Below are positions 44,588-53,978 of a stretch of DNA of 64,000 nt, one piece after another; the first letter of the stretch is position 1, and each line of letters opens with the position of its first letter. The stretch is from Psychrobacillus insolitus. GTDB lineage: Bacteria; Bacillota; Bacilli; Bacillales_A; Planococcaceae. The translations under genes were made by a program, and so were the position numbers. The notes below the pieces were generated by a model, which saw only the letters and a program-made list of their open reading frames with translations, had not been told where the DNA came from and did not search any database. The DNA is taken from NCBI RefSeq assembly GCF_003254155.1, contig NZ_QKZI01000002.1, positions 310,001 to 374,000 on the forward strand. Reading direction: 5' to 3'.

Positions 44588-46200
44588 AATGGCAAGTTTC
44601 CTTTCTCTATCTCTTGTTGCAATGCACGCAGACGGCGATATTTATCCCGAATATTTTCTAAGTAAGCATTCCAATAATCTGCCTCATTCGATTTTTTAGC
44701 GATCGCTTTCATCTTCTTCCAAATACGAACTGCTTGTTTATAGCTATATCGATTTTTTTCATTGATAAATCGCATAGCGTAATGATGATAGAGTGGAAGC
44801 AACACTTCTGGAGCGTCTTCTTTCACAACAGCGAGTCCACATGCTTCGGCATATTCTAGGGAAGAATTGGCAGATTGATGCAATGCCATCCAATCTCGGT
44901 AGCGTTTTTCCTTCAGCAATAAAGAAGAGTATGACTGAATACCATACGTTCCAAATGATTTATACAAGTTTTCGAGTTCATCTGATTCCAGTTGTACGGA
45001 ATTGAACAGCAACTCTAGACGGCGTATTAGCATGACACGACCAGGGTTTTGCATCACTTCATTCAAGTAATAAGAAACATGTGGCAATATTTGACGAACT
45101 AACTGATTAGCCATTTCTTTGTTATTAAATTGAATGGCTTTTTCACACACTTCCACCCATTCCAGAAGCTGGTTTGGCTCCATATGTTCTGCTGCTTTTA
45201 GTAATTTATCCATCATAGAAAGTGTAAGGTAAAAATAAGGCAGTACGATATTTAAAGGAACACCATCTTCTGTTTTTTCAAGTGCTTCTAAATATGCCAC
45301 TTCTTTTTCGCGTTTTGCTTTATTTGTAACGAGTGAATCCCAAAAAGCAAGATATACATGCTTACGGTAATGCAGGAAATATTCCGTATCAAAATAAAAA
45401 GTGTGGACACGATTCATGATTTCTTCGTAAAATTTATCGGCTGAAAATAGTCGTGGCTTGGAAGCGAGTTGGGATAAACTATCATCCAGCTCTTCCATAT
45501 ACTCATTCAAGAAATAAAATACGCGACTCTGCATATTTGTTTCAGCGAATGGCTCGATATAAGGCCATAGTTTAATTAATACACAAAGATCTACATAGAC
45601 ATCGAAAATAGGCTGCCACTCTCGTTCGAAAGGGCGTGATTTACGTATTTGAATCTTTAAATCATTTACAGCAAACTCTAATAGATAAAAGTTTGACGGT
45701 GGATAATTGGCAATGAATTTACGGAAAAAGTTATCAATCAGAAAATCCCAACTTCTCGGACTGCGTTCATCCCGCAGTAATGTCAACTGGGCTTGATCGG
45801 CATTGGAACGCCAATTGGAAATCCAAGTAGATAAAGACGAATTTTGTTGATATAAATAAAACACAGCGGAAGCAATATGACGACATGGCTTATGCATTGG
45901 ACATGGGCACGTGAATGAATCAGTTAAAATCGAATATGTAATGTCTATGTTACTGACATCCCGAACGGTGAAATCTACCTGGTGATCCTGAGGATGGTAA
46001 TTAGTGACAGATACAGCTCCATTGCGTACAAAAAACGCTGCACGACGAATTAATTCCTCATCTTCTAAAATAGAAGGATGGAATTTCTTTTCAATCGTTT
46101 GCATGGATTGTTCAATATACTTTTCATAATGTGATGCTAATTTTTGATGTGAAGTCAAGTTCAATCCAATCGCTCCTTGTAAAAAAGGCTTTCCTTCCAT
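44584..46200 (-). CDS. ywqB: SWIM zinc-finger protein (YwqB-like)
   Basis: 538 residues. A SWIM motif near residue 100 (CPCPMHKPCRHIASA: CxC...CxH) should bind zinc and DNA or protein. The rest is helical with no recognised enzyme motif. It overlaps ywqA by four bases, and the same pair occurs in B. subtilis, so the two probably act together. SWIM proteins often partner SNF2 helicases or recombinases. Confidence 0.9.
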   Translation of the reverse strand: MEGKPFLQGAIGLNLTSHQKLASHYEKYIEQSMQTIEKKFHPSILEDEELIRRAAFFVRNGAVSVTNYHPQDHQVDFTVRDVSNIDITYSILTDSFTCPCPMHKPCRHIASAVFYLYQQNSSLSTWISNWRSNADQAQLTLLRDERSPRSWDFLIDNFFRKFIANYPPSNFYLLEFAVNDLKIQIRKSRPFEREWQPIFDVYVDLCVLIKLWPYIEPFAETNMQSRVFYFLNEYMEELDDSLSQLASKPRLFSADKFYEEIMNRVHTFYFDTEYFLHYRKHVYLAFWDSLVTNKAKREKEVAYLEALEKTEDGVPLNIVLPYFYLTLSMMDKLLKAAEHMEPNQLLEWVEVCEKAIQFNNKEMANQLVRQILPHVSYYLNEVMQNPGRVMLIRRLELLFNSVQLESDELENLYKSFGTYGIQSYSSLLLKEKRYRDWMALHQSANSSLEYAEACGLAVVKEDAPEVLLPLYHHYAMRFINEKNRYSYKQAVRIWKKMKAIAKKSNEADYWNAYLENIRDKYRRLRALQQEIEKGNLPL

Positions 46201-46349
46201 TATACGTATAAATCCTCGTGATTAAAAGGTAAAGGGTTTAATCTTTTAACTTTATTCAGTAAATATTTATACGAAGAGCCTGCGCAGGAGTGAAAATTTT
46301 GCTTTAAAACGCAAAAAAGCCAATGCAAGTGTGCAGTAGCTTCTTAAGG

Positions 46350-46742
46350 TTAGGTTTTTAGGCAGTTTTTAATATTTTTTAGATCTTGGTCGTTTAGCTT
46401 ACTTAAAAATATAACGATTTCACGAAAATCACTCGAATATTTTCCGCGATTTATTAGTAGTTCATCATAAAATCCATACATGTACTGTTTTTGTACTTCC
46501 TCTGCTTGAAGGCCAGGATTTTCACTTTTATATGGTTTATTCAGTACCATATTTAAGAAATCTTTGTCAGAAATATTTAGTACTCGTTTAAAATCTGGTA
46601 ATAAATCGATTGGAATAGCTCGTTCTCCACGCTCGTACTTCGATAAAGACGAATGATCAATGTTTAATCGACTTGCAACTTCTTTTTGCGAAATATTCAA
46701 TTGCTGCTCTCGATATTCACGTAAATGTGAGTGAAAAGGCAT
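46350..46742 (-). CDS. XRE-family transcriptional regulator
   Basis: 130 residues. An N-terminal Cro/CI helix-turn-helix (ISQKEVASRLNIDHSSLSKYERGERAIP, about residues 16-43) is followed by a helical C-terminal domain. The start is the second of two adjacent ATGs, four bases after AGGGGGGG; the frame is open further upstream. It is divergent from the IDEAL-domain gene, with a palindrome between them, so self-regulation is likely. A weak terminator-like stem TTTTGC/GCAAAA lies downstream at about 46300. Confidence 0.85.
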   Translation of the reverse strand: MPFHSHLREYREQQLNISQKEVASRLNIDHSSLSKYERGERAIPIDLLPDFKRVLNISDKDFLNMVLNKPYKSENPGLQAEEVQKQYMYGFYDELLINRGKYSSDFREIVIFLSKLNDQDLKNIKNCLKT

Positions 46743-46818
46743 CATACCCCCCCTAATATAGTAAAATAATATCAAAAAAATATAATTGATTTTTAATATA
46801 AGCCAAAACGGCGATAAA

Positions 46819-46860
46819 TTAATATACTGTCTGAATAATGGTTATATTCAGATATATTAA
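46819..46860. promoter_or_regulatory. Palindrome between the divergent XRE and IDEAL genes
   Basis: TTAATATA-ctg-TCTGAATA pairs with TATTCAGA-TATATTAA: sixteen base pairs with a three-base bulge. It is AT-rich and lies 77 bases upstream of the XRE start. An operator for the XRE protein is the simplest reading. From here to the IDEAL gene I see no other gene with a ribosome site. Confidence 0.45.
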
Positions 46861-47205
46861 TTGGGTTTTAATGGATGGAAAAGTGTTAATAAAATGTAAA
46901 TTTATAATTGAAAGGATGGAATGAACATAGAAAAGATTCAATTGTACATTCCCTCATTATTAGATTTACTAGACATCTTATCATAGAGACTGTTTTGATG
47001 AAGCAAATTGTAACGGTTGAATTTGCATTCAAATATAATTCTCAAAAGTTTGGATTTTTCATGGATTACAGTGGAAGAGATAAAAAAAGATCTCAAAAAT
47101 AACTTGAAAGTTCACTTACACCAAGATAAGTATTGGTACTATGTTTTCTTCCGAATGTATGTTAAAGTAAAAAGACAGAAAATTCTGAGAAGTGGAGGGG
47201 TCGAT

Positions 47206-47637
47206 ATGTTACAAGTTCAATTGATGAAACCATTTAATATGAAGATAGAGGATGACCGTATCAAACTCGTTTTTGCTTATCAATACTTTTCCATTCGAAA
47301 AGAAGATGAAATATTTCAGTTTATTCCTGTAGAAGGGAAAGAAATAATTATAAATGCAAAAAACTTACAAGTTGAAAATTTATCAGATATTTTCGTGTTT
47401 CAAAAAGGTAATCGCTTTATTAGGCTCCCACTGTACCAGTTAATGCTTGTTTCTGATATTCATGTACATCTTCAAGAAATTATTGACGCAAATAATAAAG
47501 TGCCAGTAGAAGAATTGTCTATTGAAGGAATTGCTGAGCTTATCGATATACTAGAAAAGGAAAACTACAAACAAATGATTGACTATTCATTAGATCATCG
47601 AGATGAATTACTTTTCCAACAATTAATGGAACTTTAA
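47206..47637 (+). CDS. IDEAL-domain protein
   Basis: 143 residues. The C-terminus carries the IDEAL motif: KQMIDYSLDHRDELLFQQLMEL, named for its Ile-Asp-x-Ala-Leu-like spine (here IDYSL). The N-terminal 95 residues are beta-rich with no motif I know. IDEAL domains occur in small Firmicute proteins such as YpiB and may mediate protein contacts; the role is unknown. The ATG at 47206 follows GTGGAGGGG. An open frame extends back to 47017 but without a start site. Confidence 0.8.
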   Translation: MLQVQLMKPFNMKIEDDRIKLVFAYQYFSIRKEDEIFQFIPVEGKEIIINAKNLQVENLSDIFVFQKGNRFIRLPLYQLMLVSDIHVHLQEIIDANNKVPVEELSIEGIAELIDILEKENYKQMIDYSLDHRDELLFQQLMEL

Positions 47638-47682
47638 CTATAGTATGGAGGCAACTATATTGATGAAAATTAGTAAATAACG

Positions 47683-47720
47683 AACACCTAACGAATTTAT
47701 ATTTTCGGGAGGTGTTTTTT
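47683..47720 (+). terminator. Terminator of the IDEAL-domain gene
   Basis: AACACCT-aa-CGAA (47683-47695) pairs with TTCG-gg-AGGTGTT (47704-47716), followed by TTTTTT. Confidence 0.85.
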
Positions 47721-48190
47721 ATGTTTTTGGAAATAATAGAAAAATAAATGCACTCGATCGAAGCGCACCATATAAAATGCCAATTCAGTTCCGCGTTACT
47801 ACATTCCCGTTTTTTTGTCATGTTCTCTCCTTTCTTGGTGATTTCCCGGGAAATAGTTCAGAAGTTTTACGGAGAAATAAGTTAGTAATAGTCATATGAT
47901 AGTATTTCCGAGAATCAAGAGATTTAATCATTTAATATGTAGAAAAGAATGTCTTCGTTAAAAATAAACAAGAATTATAACGTAGCTCATCTCCTGTTTT
48001 TCTAGTTTCCCCTAATACCATATATTTCATCCGAAGTCCAAGTAAAGAAAAAAATCTTACATGCTACATCCTCAAAAAAATATTCGAAAAAGCGAACAAA
48101 AAATCAAGATTTCAGTTAAAATGAGTTTAGATGTCAAAGGATGGGGAAATGTAGTGTAGGGTTTTCTGCTCAAGGAGGCGATTCTTGTAG
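47721..48190. other. Non-coding stretch before the decayed gene
   Basis: I see no supported gene here. A minus-strand ATG at 47821 has a good AAGGAG site but its frame runs back through the terminator and into the IDEAL gene. TGTAGTGTAG occurs twice (48150s and 48187), which may mark a duplication next to the decayed gene. Confidence 0.4.
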
Positions 48191-48772
48191 TGTAGAAAAT
48201 TATACTCTAACTCGAACAAGATTCCAGTAGTAACGGAGCAGCTCTTATATGGAAATATAGGTTATATTTCGTTCAATTCATTTTCAGATGACGGTGCTGC
48301 ACTATTGGACCAGATATCTGCTACCCTGTATAGGGAGCAATCATTTTTCTCATGGCCTGATTTTTTATATTTAACAACAATTGTCAACGAAGAGGGAGTT
48401 CCACCAAATGTAATTACGGAAGACGGTCGCGAACTTGCGAAAGCACATCAAGATGAAATTCTATTAAACTATCATCAGTTTAATAAGATGACAGCACTTG
48501 AAAATGTACCGGAAACGAAAGAATTTACAGCTATATTGTCAGATTCCATTGCAGATAATTTGCAAACGCAAAAGATAGAATTAGTTAACTAGGTGGCAAC
48601 AGAGTTCCGGTATCGCTCAAATAAAAAAGTGATACCAAAGTATGTTATTACACCAAATGAAACACTAGAAAAGGGAGCAGCATACTTATTACTCATTCAA
48701 CCAACTTTTCAGTCACAGAGTGGAAAGATGATGCTACATGGTGTATATGTGGAAGTAACTGTTCAACCATAG
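48191..48772 (+). pseudogene. Decayed gene with an in-frame TAG
   Basis: One frame is coding-like from 48191 to the TAG at 48770, reading ...KIPVVTEQLLYGNIGYISF... then EGVPPNVITEDGRELAKAHQDE and, after the break, VITPNETLEKGAAYLLLI and MLHGVYVEVTVQP. It is broken by TAG at 48590-48592 with homogeneous coding character on both sides, and an in-frame TAG at 48188 cuts off any N-terminus. No ribosome site precedes the remaining pieces. I do not recognise the family. It lies directly upstream of the Yip1-like/HlyD-like pair and may once have been the first gene of that operon. Confidence 0.65.
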
Positions 48773-48787
48773 AGGGGGAACAAACGA

Positions 48788-49468
48788 ATGTTTTTTGATT
48801 TTCGATTTTGGAAGCATCTTTTTCATCAAAATGAACTAATTGATTCACTTAAGAATACAACGATGCGTAATTTTGAAAAACGTGTTTGGTTAGTAGCAAT
48901 ACTTGGAGTTCTATTATATGCACTTAAAGATATATGGGGCATGAATACGGAAGGTCTGTCTTCTCTTTTTGTAGAGGGGTACGAGGATACATATTCGGTT
49001 GCGAGAATTACATCTTTATTCAGTACGATTATTTTCTCGCTTATTTACATGGCATTCCATTTCTTTGGAATCGCTTATGTATTACATAAAATGACTGGTG
49101 TTCAACTATCAAAAGCAACTATTATGCAATTTTTTGTAGTTTCCCTTTTATTATTGGAAAAAGCAGCAATCTTTGCAGTGTTTGCGATATTAGGATACAC
49201 AACAGCGTTTTCATTCTTTTCCTTTGGACCACTCGCAGCAACATTTTTAAATAATGAATTCTTTATTTACTTCTTTAATCAATTAAGTATCATCACGGCA
49301 GTTGTAATCGCACTTCAGTTCAGATTCTTGCGTGCATTTACAGCGATGTCGACAAGCAAATTGATGATTCTATTAATCGTATTACACTTAGTCCTTGCTG
49401 CACTAACAGCAGGAATCAGTGTCTTGCCACTAGGTGAATGGATCGAAAGGGGGCTTGCAATCCTATGA
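48788..49468 (+). CDS. Yip1-like multi-pass membrane protein
   Basis: 226 residues with five or six membrane helices after a short cytoplasmic N-terminus (FWKHLFHQNELIDSLKN). The layout (amphipathic N-terminus, RxWxxAxLGxLLYALKDIWG-like first helix, then a bundle) resembles the YIP1 domain; I place it there tentatively. The ATG at 48788 follows AGAGGGGGAA. Its stop overlaps the start of the next gene (ATGA), so the two products are made together and probably interact. Confidence 0.7.
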   Translation: MFFDFRFWKHLFHQNELIDSLKNTTMRNFEKRVWLVAILGVLLYALKDIWGMNTEGLSSLFVEGYEDTYSVARITSLFSTIIFSLIYMAFHFFGIAYVLHKMTGVQLSKATIMQFFVVSLLLLEKAAIFAVFAILGYTTAFSFFSFGPLAATFLNNEFFIYFFNQLSIITAVVIALQFRFLRAFTAMSTSKLMILLIVLHLVLAALTAGISVLPLGEWIERGLAIL

Positions 49469-50727
49469 ATAAATGGATAACAATCGGTATTGCAATCATT
49501 GTTTCTTCTATAATAGCTGCAAACTCTATTCTTTTATTTACCGAGAAAAGTAAGCTTGGTCGTACTTATTATGTAAGTGAATATGATCGGGTGAACGAAA
49601 ATACATATACAAAAGAATTAGAAAAAGAATCTGTTGTCGTGCCAGAAAGTGTCTCGACAGTTACTCTAGATGTAGAAGTAGTGAGTGAGTTTACAGTAAA
49701 AGTTGGAGATATGGTACAAGAAGGTCAAGAACTTGCCGTGCTGAAATCAGAGGCTGCTGACTCACAACGTTCGCTATGGGAATCCGAGGAAGAAGCTTAT
49801 ATGGCAGAAGAATCAAAGCTCGAATCGATTATAGCTGGTTTAGAATCAGAAAAATATTCTGTGTCATCTGGAGTTAATGGTAGCGGTTCAACAACAGGGG
49901 ACGCGTCAGAGGATAAAGTAATTAACGTAGGCGTTCAAGTTGACGTCGAAATTTTACAAGAAGGCGACTACGCAAATGCAATTGCAGAAGCAGAGCAAAA
50001 ATTAGCAGAAATAGAGCGTAAACGTAAAATTGTTAGTGCACAATTAAGTTTGGACTCAGAAGACCTAGCATCACTTAGCCCAATTTTTGGTGTTGTGGCA
50101 TCGATCGAAGAAAGTGACGGCAAGTATTTCATCTACTTATATACAGCTGAAAAGTCAGTTGTCACATTCTTAGAAGAAGCTGAATGGCACGAAATTCAAG
50201 AAGGTCAAAAAGTGATGAACTACTCGACGCACCAAGAGGGAGTAGTAGAAGGATTTGTATCTACGAAAACAGAAGTCCCAGCAAACAAAAGTGAATGGCT
50301 AAAAGTGTTCAAGCAATTTGACTCTAACATCGAAGAACCAGTATATGAAGTACGCATTCAATTGAATGGTGAAGTAAGTGTCTTGCCTTACGGAGCGAAT
50401 ATTAACTCAAACATTACTACTAATGAAGTAGCCGGTGCAGCACGCGTAAAAGAACAATGGATATTAAATCGCGTCGATCAAGCAGCAGAAGTGTATATTC
50501 TAACGGAAGATGGGAAAATTGGTCTTACACCAGTTGTTGTCCCATTAGACCTTGAACAATATGCTGTCCTTTCAGAAGGACTAATGGAGGGAAATGTTGT
50601 GCTTAATGCTGATGAAAAATATATCGGTGCACAAGCATTTTTACCGTTCCCGCTAGATCTACCAACTTGGAGCAGCGTAAAAGCAGTTGGTTGGAGAGAT
50701 TACGTGAAGTTTTTAACCTATAAATAA
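49465..50727 (+). CDS. HlyD-like membrane-anchored adaptor
   Basis: 420 residues. An N-terminal membrane helix (about residues 4-26) is followed outside by a split biotinyl-lipoyl-like region: VEVVSEFTVKVGDMVQEGQELAVLKS, a coiled coil (about residues 95-190, including AIAEAEQKLAEIERKRKI), then SPIFGVVASIEE. The tail is beta-rich. This is the plan of HlyD/RND periplasmic adaptors, but no exporter ATPase or inner pump lies nearby; the only partner is the overlapping Yip1-like gene. Confidence 0.75.
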   Translation: MNKWITIGIAIIVSSIIAANSILLFTEKSKLGRTYYVSEYDRVNENTYTKELEKESVVVPESVSTVTLDVEVVSEFTVKVGDMVQEGQELAVLKSEAADSQRSLWESEEEAYMAEESKLESIIAGLESEKYSVSSGVNGSGSTTGDASEDKVINVGVQVDVEILQEGDYANAIAEAEQKLAEIERKRKIVSAQLSLDSEDLASLSPIFGVVASIEESDGKYFIYLYTAEKSVVTFLEEAEWHEIQEGQKVMNYSTHQEGVVEGFVSTKTEVPANKSEWLKVFKQFDSNIEEPVYEVRIQLNGEVSVLPYGANINSNITTNEVAGAARVKEQWILNRVDQAAEVYILTEDGKIGLTPVVVPLDLEQYAVLSEGLMEGNVVLNADEKYIGAQAFLPFPLDLPTWSSVKAVGWRDYVKFLTYK

Positions 50728-50809
50728 TAAAAACGTAAAAGGATATCATCGACTTTGAACGCAAATTTCGCTGTAGATGATGCATCTTCATAATATGTAG
50801 AGTTAAAAG

Positions 50810-50841
50810 CTGCGAAGGAAGAAACCCTTCGCAGTTTTTTT
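50810..50841 (+). terminator. Terminator of the HlyD-like gene
   Basis: CTGCGAAGG / CCTTCGCAG (50810-50818 with 50826-50834) followed by TTTTTTTG. Repeat array D starts about 17 bases later. Confidence 0.92.
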
Positions 50842-50857
50842 GTGTTTTTAGAGGGGG

Positions 50858-51155
50858 GTTGTGGAACTCCATAGCGTTTGTGTGAAACTCAGCGACTTAT
50901 GTGGAACTCTGGAGCTTTTGTGTGGAACTCAGCGACTTATGTGAAACTCTGGAGCTGTTGTGTGGAACTCATAGTGTTTTGTGTGAAACTTCATAGTGTT
51001 TGTGTGGAACTCAGCGACTTATGTGAAACTCTAGAGCCTTTGTGTGGAACTCAAAGCGTTTTGTGTGGAACTTCATAGCGTTTGTGTGAAACTCAGCGAC
51101 TTATGTGTAACTCTGGAGCTTTTGTGTGAAACTTCATAGTGTTTGCGTGGAGCCC
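50858..51155 (+). repeat. GTGTGGAACTC tandem array D (about 15 units)
   Basis: About fifteen units of 18-21 bp with cores TGTGGAACTC and TGTGAAACTC. The segment AACTCAGCGACTTATGTG recurs four times with a regular neighbour (CTCTGGAGC or CTAGAGC), so larger blocks of two or more units have been duplicated. It fills the gap between the HlyD-like gene terminator and the DUF997 gene. Confidence 0.9.
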
Positions 51156-51242
51156 AATGTCGCTTCCATTTTTCTTATATAAAACTAGTAAAAACTTCGC
51201 TATACTAAATAAACGAAGATAAGCAAAAGGGAGAGGACTAAA

Positions 51243-51503
51243 GTGGATCCTAGATTTAAAATTGCGCACAGGGAAGCACTCATTGGGGTAGGTTTAGCTA
51301 TTGTACATTTCATTTGGTGGTTTGGATTTGCATATGGACTTGGTTCCGCTCCTGTGGAGGAGTATAAATATATACTTGGTTTTCCGGAATGGTTCTTTTA
51401 CAGTTGCATCGTAGGATTCCTCTTGGTTTCGTTAACGGTCATTATTTTAGCGAAATTTGTGTTAAAGGATGTTTCATTTGAAGAGGAAGGTGATCAGTTA
51501 TGA
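51243..51503 (+). CDS. yhdT: DUF997 (YhdT-like) membrane protein
   Basis: 86 residues with two membrane helices (about 15-33 and 52-75) and the family pattern FIWWFGFAYGLG and GFPEWFFYSCIVG. Genes of this family sit directly before panF in many bacteria and may encode a small partner of the pantothenate symporter. The start is GTG 51243 behind GGGAGAGG. It overlaps panF by four bases (ATGA). Confidence 0.85.
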   Translation: MDPRFKIAHREALIGVGLAIVHFIWWFGFAYGLGSAPVEEYKYILGFPEWFFYSCIVGFLLVSLTVIILAKFVLKDVSFEEEGDQL

Positions 51504-52948
51504 ATATTCAAGTAATTATTCCGATGATTCTTTTCTTAGGAATCATTTTTTTCATTGGCTATTGGTCTAGCAAAAAGATAGGGGAGTCTACTGGAGGGTT
51601 CCTACAAGAATATTTCTTAGGTGGTCGTGAACTAGGGGGATTTGTGCTAGCCATGACGATGGTTGCTACATATGGTAGCGCATCTAGTTTTCTTGGTGGT
51701 CCAGGAACTGCATATACTATGGGGTTTGGCTGGGTACTGCTTTCGATGACTCAAGTGGTGACGGGTTATTTTGTATTACTTATTTTAGGGAAGAAATTTG
51801 CGATTTTGGCTCGTAGGTATAATGCCATTACGTTAATTGATTTCTTGAAGGTTCGATATAATAATAGTACGGCTGTAGTGTTACTAGCTGCAGCGAGTAT
51901 GATTATCTTTTTGTTTTCAGCGATGACAGCACAGTGGGTAGGCGGAGGCCGATTGATTGAATCGTTAACAGGAATAAAGTATACGACTGCGCTATTCATT
52001 TTTGCGGTTTCTGTTCTCGTCTATGTGGTAATCGGTGGATTCCGTGCTGTTGCAGTAACGGATGCTGTGCAAGGTGGGGTTATGGTTATAGGGACGCTTA
52101 TCTTACTTATAGCTGTAATTATCGCAGGTGGCGGCGTACCGAACATTATGCAGGATTTGTTGAATGAAAACCCGAATTTAGTGACTCCGTACGGAAATGA
52201 CGGGAATTTATCCATGGCTTATGTATCTTCTTTCTGGATATTAGTCGGAGTAGGGGTAGTGGGACTGCCTCAAATGGCTGTGCGAGCGATGTCGTATAAA
52301 AATTCGAAATCGATGCACCGAGCGCTTGTGATTGGAACAATTGTTACCGGTTTTATCATGCTTAATATGCATTTAATTGGTGTATTTGCACGTACAATAA
52401 TGCCTGGGATAGAGGTTCCAGATACGGTTATTCCACTTGTTGCATTGAAAATTTTACCGGCTTGGCTTGCAGGAATTGTTCTTGCAGCTCCACTAGCTGC
52501 AATTATGTCGACTGTTGATTCGCTGTTAATTTTGGTAAGTTCATCGATTGTGAAGGATGTATACATAAATTACTTGAATCCGAGCGCTAGTGAGAAAACA
52601 GTGAAACGTATCAGTTTTGGTGTGACAACTATTTTAGGGAGCATTGTTTTTTTATTGGCATTGAACCCACCTGATTTGCTTATTTTCTTGAATTTATTCG
52701 CATTTGGTGGACTAGAAGCTGCATTCATCTGGCCGGTTGTTCTAGGTCTTTACTGGTCCTATGGCAATAAATACGGTGCGATTGCATCCATGATCTCAGG
52801 AATTGTTTCGTATATCGCGATTCATTTTTACAATCAAGTAAATGGTAATCTATTTGGAGTACATACAGTGGTAGTTCCGGTAATTTTATCATTAGTAGCG
52901 TATATTATTTTTAGTCTATTAATCAAAAGAACAAAATACGTCTATTAA
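51500..52948 (+). CDS. panF: Sodium/pantothenate symporter
   Basis: 482 residues, about thirteen membrane helices, of the sodium:solute symporter family: ATYGSASSFLGGPGTAY near residue 55, GGFRAVAVTDAVQGGVM near residue 178, and APLAAIMSTVDSLLILVSSS near residue 330. PanF brings pantothenate, the coenzyme A precursor, into the cell with Na+. Pairing with the DUF997 gene supports PanF over the proline permease PutP. It overlaps yhdT by four bases. Confidence 0.92.
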   Translation: MNIQVIIPMILFLGIIFFIGYWSSKKIGESTGGFLQEYFLGGRELGGFVLAMTMVATYGSASSFLGGPGTAYTMGFGWVLLSMTQVVTGYFVLLILGKKFAILARRYNAITLIDFLKVRYNNSTAVVLLAAASMIIFLFSAMTAQWVGGGRLIESLTGIKYTTALFIFAVSVLVYVVIGGFRAVAVTDAVQGGVMVIGTLILLIAVIIAGGGVPNIMQDLLNENPNLVTPYGNDGNLSMAYVSSFWILVGVGVVGLPQMAVRAMSYKNSKSMHRALVIGTIVTGFIMLNMHLIGVFARTIMPGIEVPDTVIPLVALKILPAWLAGIVLAAPLAAIMSTVDSLLILVSSSIVKDVYINYLNPSASEKTVKRISFGVTTILGSIVFLLALNPPDLLIFLNLFAFGGLEAAFIWPVVLGLYWSYGNKYGAIASMISGIVSYIAIHFYNQVNGNLFGVHTVVVPVILSLVAYIIFSLLIKRTKYVY

Positions 52949-52964
52949 TAAGGGAGAACTACGG

Positions 52965-53873
52965 ATGAAGCAATGGAAGATTTACACGATGCTCCTGTTG
53001 GTAATGTTTTTTTGGGGAGCTAATGTACCTATCTTAAAATACTTGGTCGCCGAAGTACCACCAGTGACACTAACAGGTTTTCGAATACTGGTTGCAGGTA
53101 TAGTCGTAATACTGATCTTATGGAAAATGAAACTCATTCGAAAACCTTTCAAGCACGAGTGGAAATATATATTTTTAGGAACAATTACAAATGTAGTAGG
53201 TCATCATTATTTTCTAAACATGGGCTTATCAATAACAAGCGGGACGCACGGGGGACTAATATTAGGAACTGGTCCAATCTTAACGGCCATTTCAGCAGCA
53301 ATCATATTAAAATACTTCCCAACTAAAGTACAGTGGATTGGATTATTATTAGGACTTGCAGGTCTGTCGCTTGCAGTTTTAGTTGGAAGTGAAACACAAG
53401 GTGCGAATATAGGGGATTTCTACGTTTTCCTAGCGATCTTCGCACAAGTTCTTAGTTATATGGTTATTAGTAAAGCAGCGAGAACCCTAAATCCACTTTT
53501 AATGACAGCTTATATGATGTTAATTGGAGCACCTATCATAATACTGATCAGTTTTATCCAAGAGCCTGGAGCTATTTTGGCATTTGGCGAGACAACTCAA
53601 AAGTTTTGGTGGTTATTCATTGCATCGGCAATTGTATGCACCGCAATTGGTCATCTAATGTACAATTACGCAGTTGGCCAAGCAGGACCGACAAAAGCCG
53701 CGATATTTATGAATTTTAACCCTTTATTTGCAATGATACTCTCGGCAATTTTCTTGGGAGAGATATTAAATTATCGACATTTCCTTGGCCTCATCTTAAT
53801 CGTAGCAGGGGTAATGCTTGGATCTGGAGCAGCAGAGGATATGTGGAAAAAACATAAAGTGAAAAAAGAATAA
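52965..53873 (+). CDS. EamA/DMT-family transporter
   Basis: 302 residues with ten membrane helices in two homologous halves (FWGANVPILKYLV early, TAIGHLMYNYAVGQAGPTKAAIFMNFNPLFAMILSA late), the drug/metabolite transporter plan. The substrate cannot be told from sequence. It starts 16 bases after panF with an AAGGGAGAA site, so it may be co-transcribed. A terminator follows. Confidence 0.9.
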   Translation: MKQWKIYTMLLLVMFFWGANVPILKYLVAEVPPVTLTGFRILVAGIVVILILWKMKLIRKPFKHEWKYIFLGTITNVVGHHYFLNMGLSITSGTHGGLILGTGPILTAISAAIILKYFPTKVQWIGLLLGLAGLSLAVLVGSETQGANIGDFYVFLAIFAQVLSYMVISKAARTLNPLLMTAYMMLIGAPIIILISFIQEPGAILAFGETTQKFWWLFIASAIVCTAIGHLMYNYAVGQAGPTKAAIFMNFNPLFAMILSAIFLGEILNYRHFLGLILIVAGVMLGSGAAEDMWKKHKVKKE

Positions 53874-53890
53874 TCCAAAATAAATAATAG

Positions 53891-53924
53891 AAAAGGGTGA
53901 CTTCTAACACAAGTCACCCTTTTT
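53891..53924 (+). terminator. Terminator of the EamA gene
   Basis: AAAAGGGTGACTT (53891-53903) pairs with AAGTCACCCTTTT (53911-53923), with T-run. Confidence 0.92.
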
Positions 53925-53978
53925 AGTGTAAAATTTTATATGGAGTAAAAAAGAAAATAAACTTTTCTACAAAGTAAC

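Noticed and set aside
46908-47102. 64-codon frame upstream of the IDEAL gene
   Set aside because: Starts without a ribosome site (ATG or alternatives) and has unlikely composition.
47540-47821. 93-codon minus-strand frame with a good AAGGAG site before its ATG
   Set aside because: It runs through the IDEAL gene terminator and into the IDEAL coding region, and the product resembles nothing I know. The ribosome site might be a relic of a lost gene.
50878-51078. Plus-strand open frame across array D (66 codons)
   Set aside because: Same cause: short tandem repeats translated into CVELxxLCETL-like repeats.
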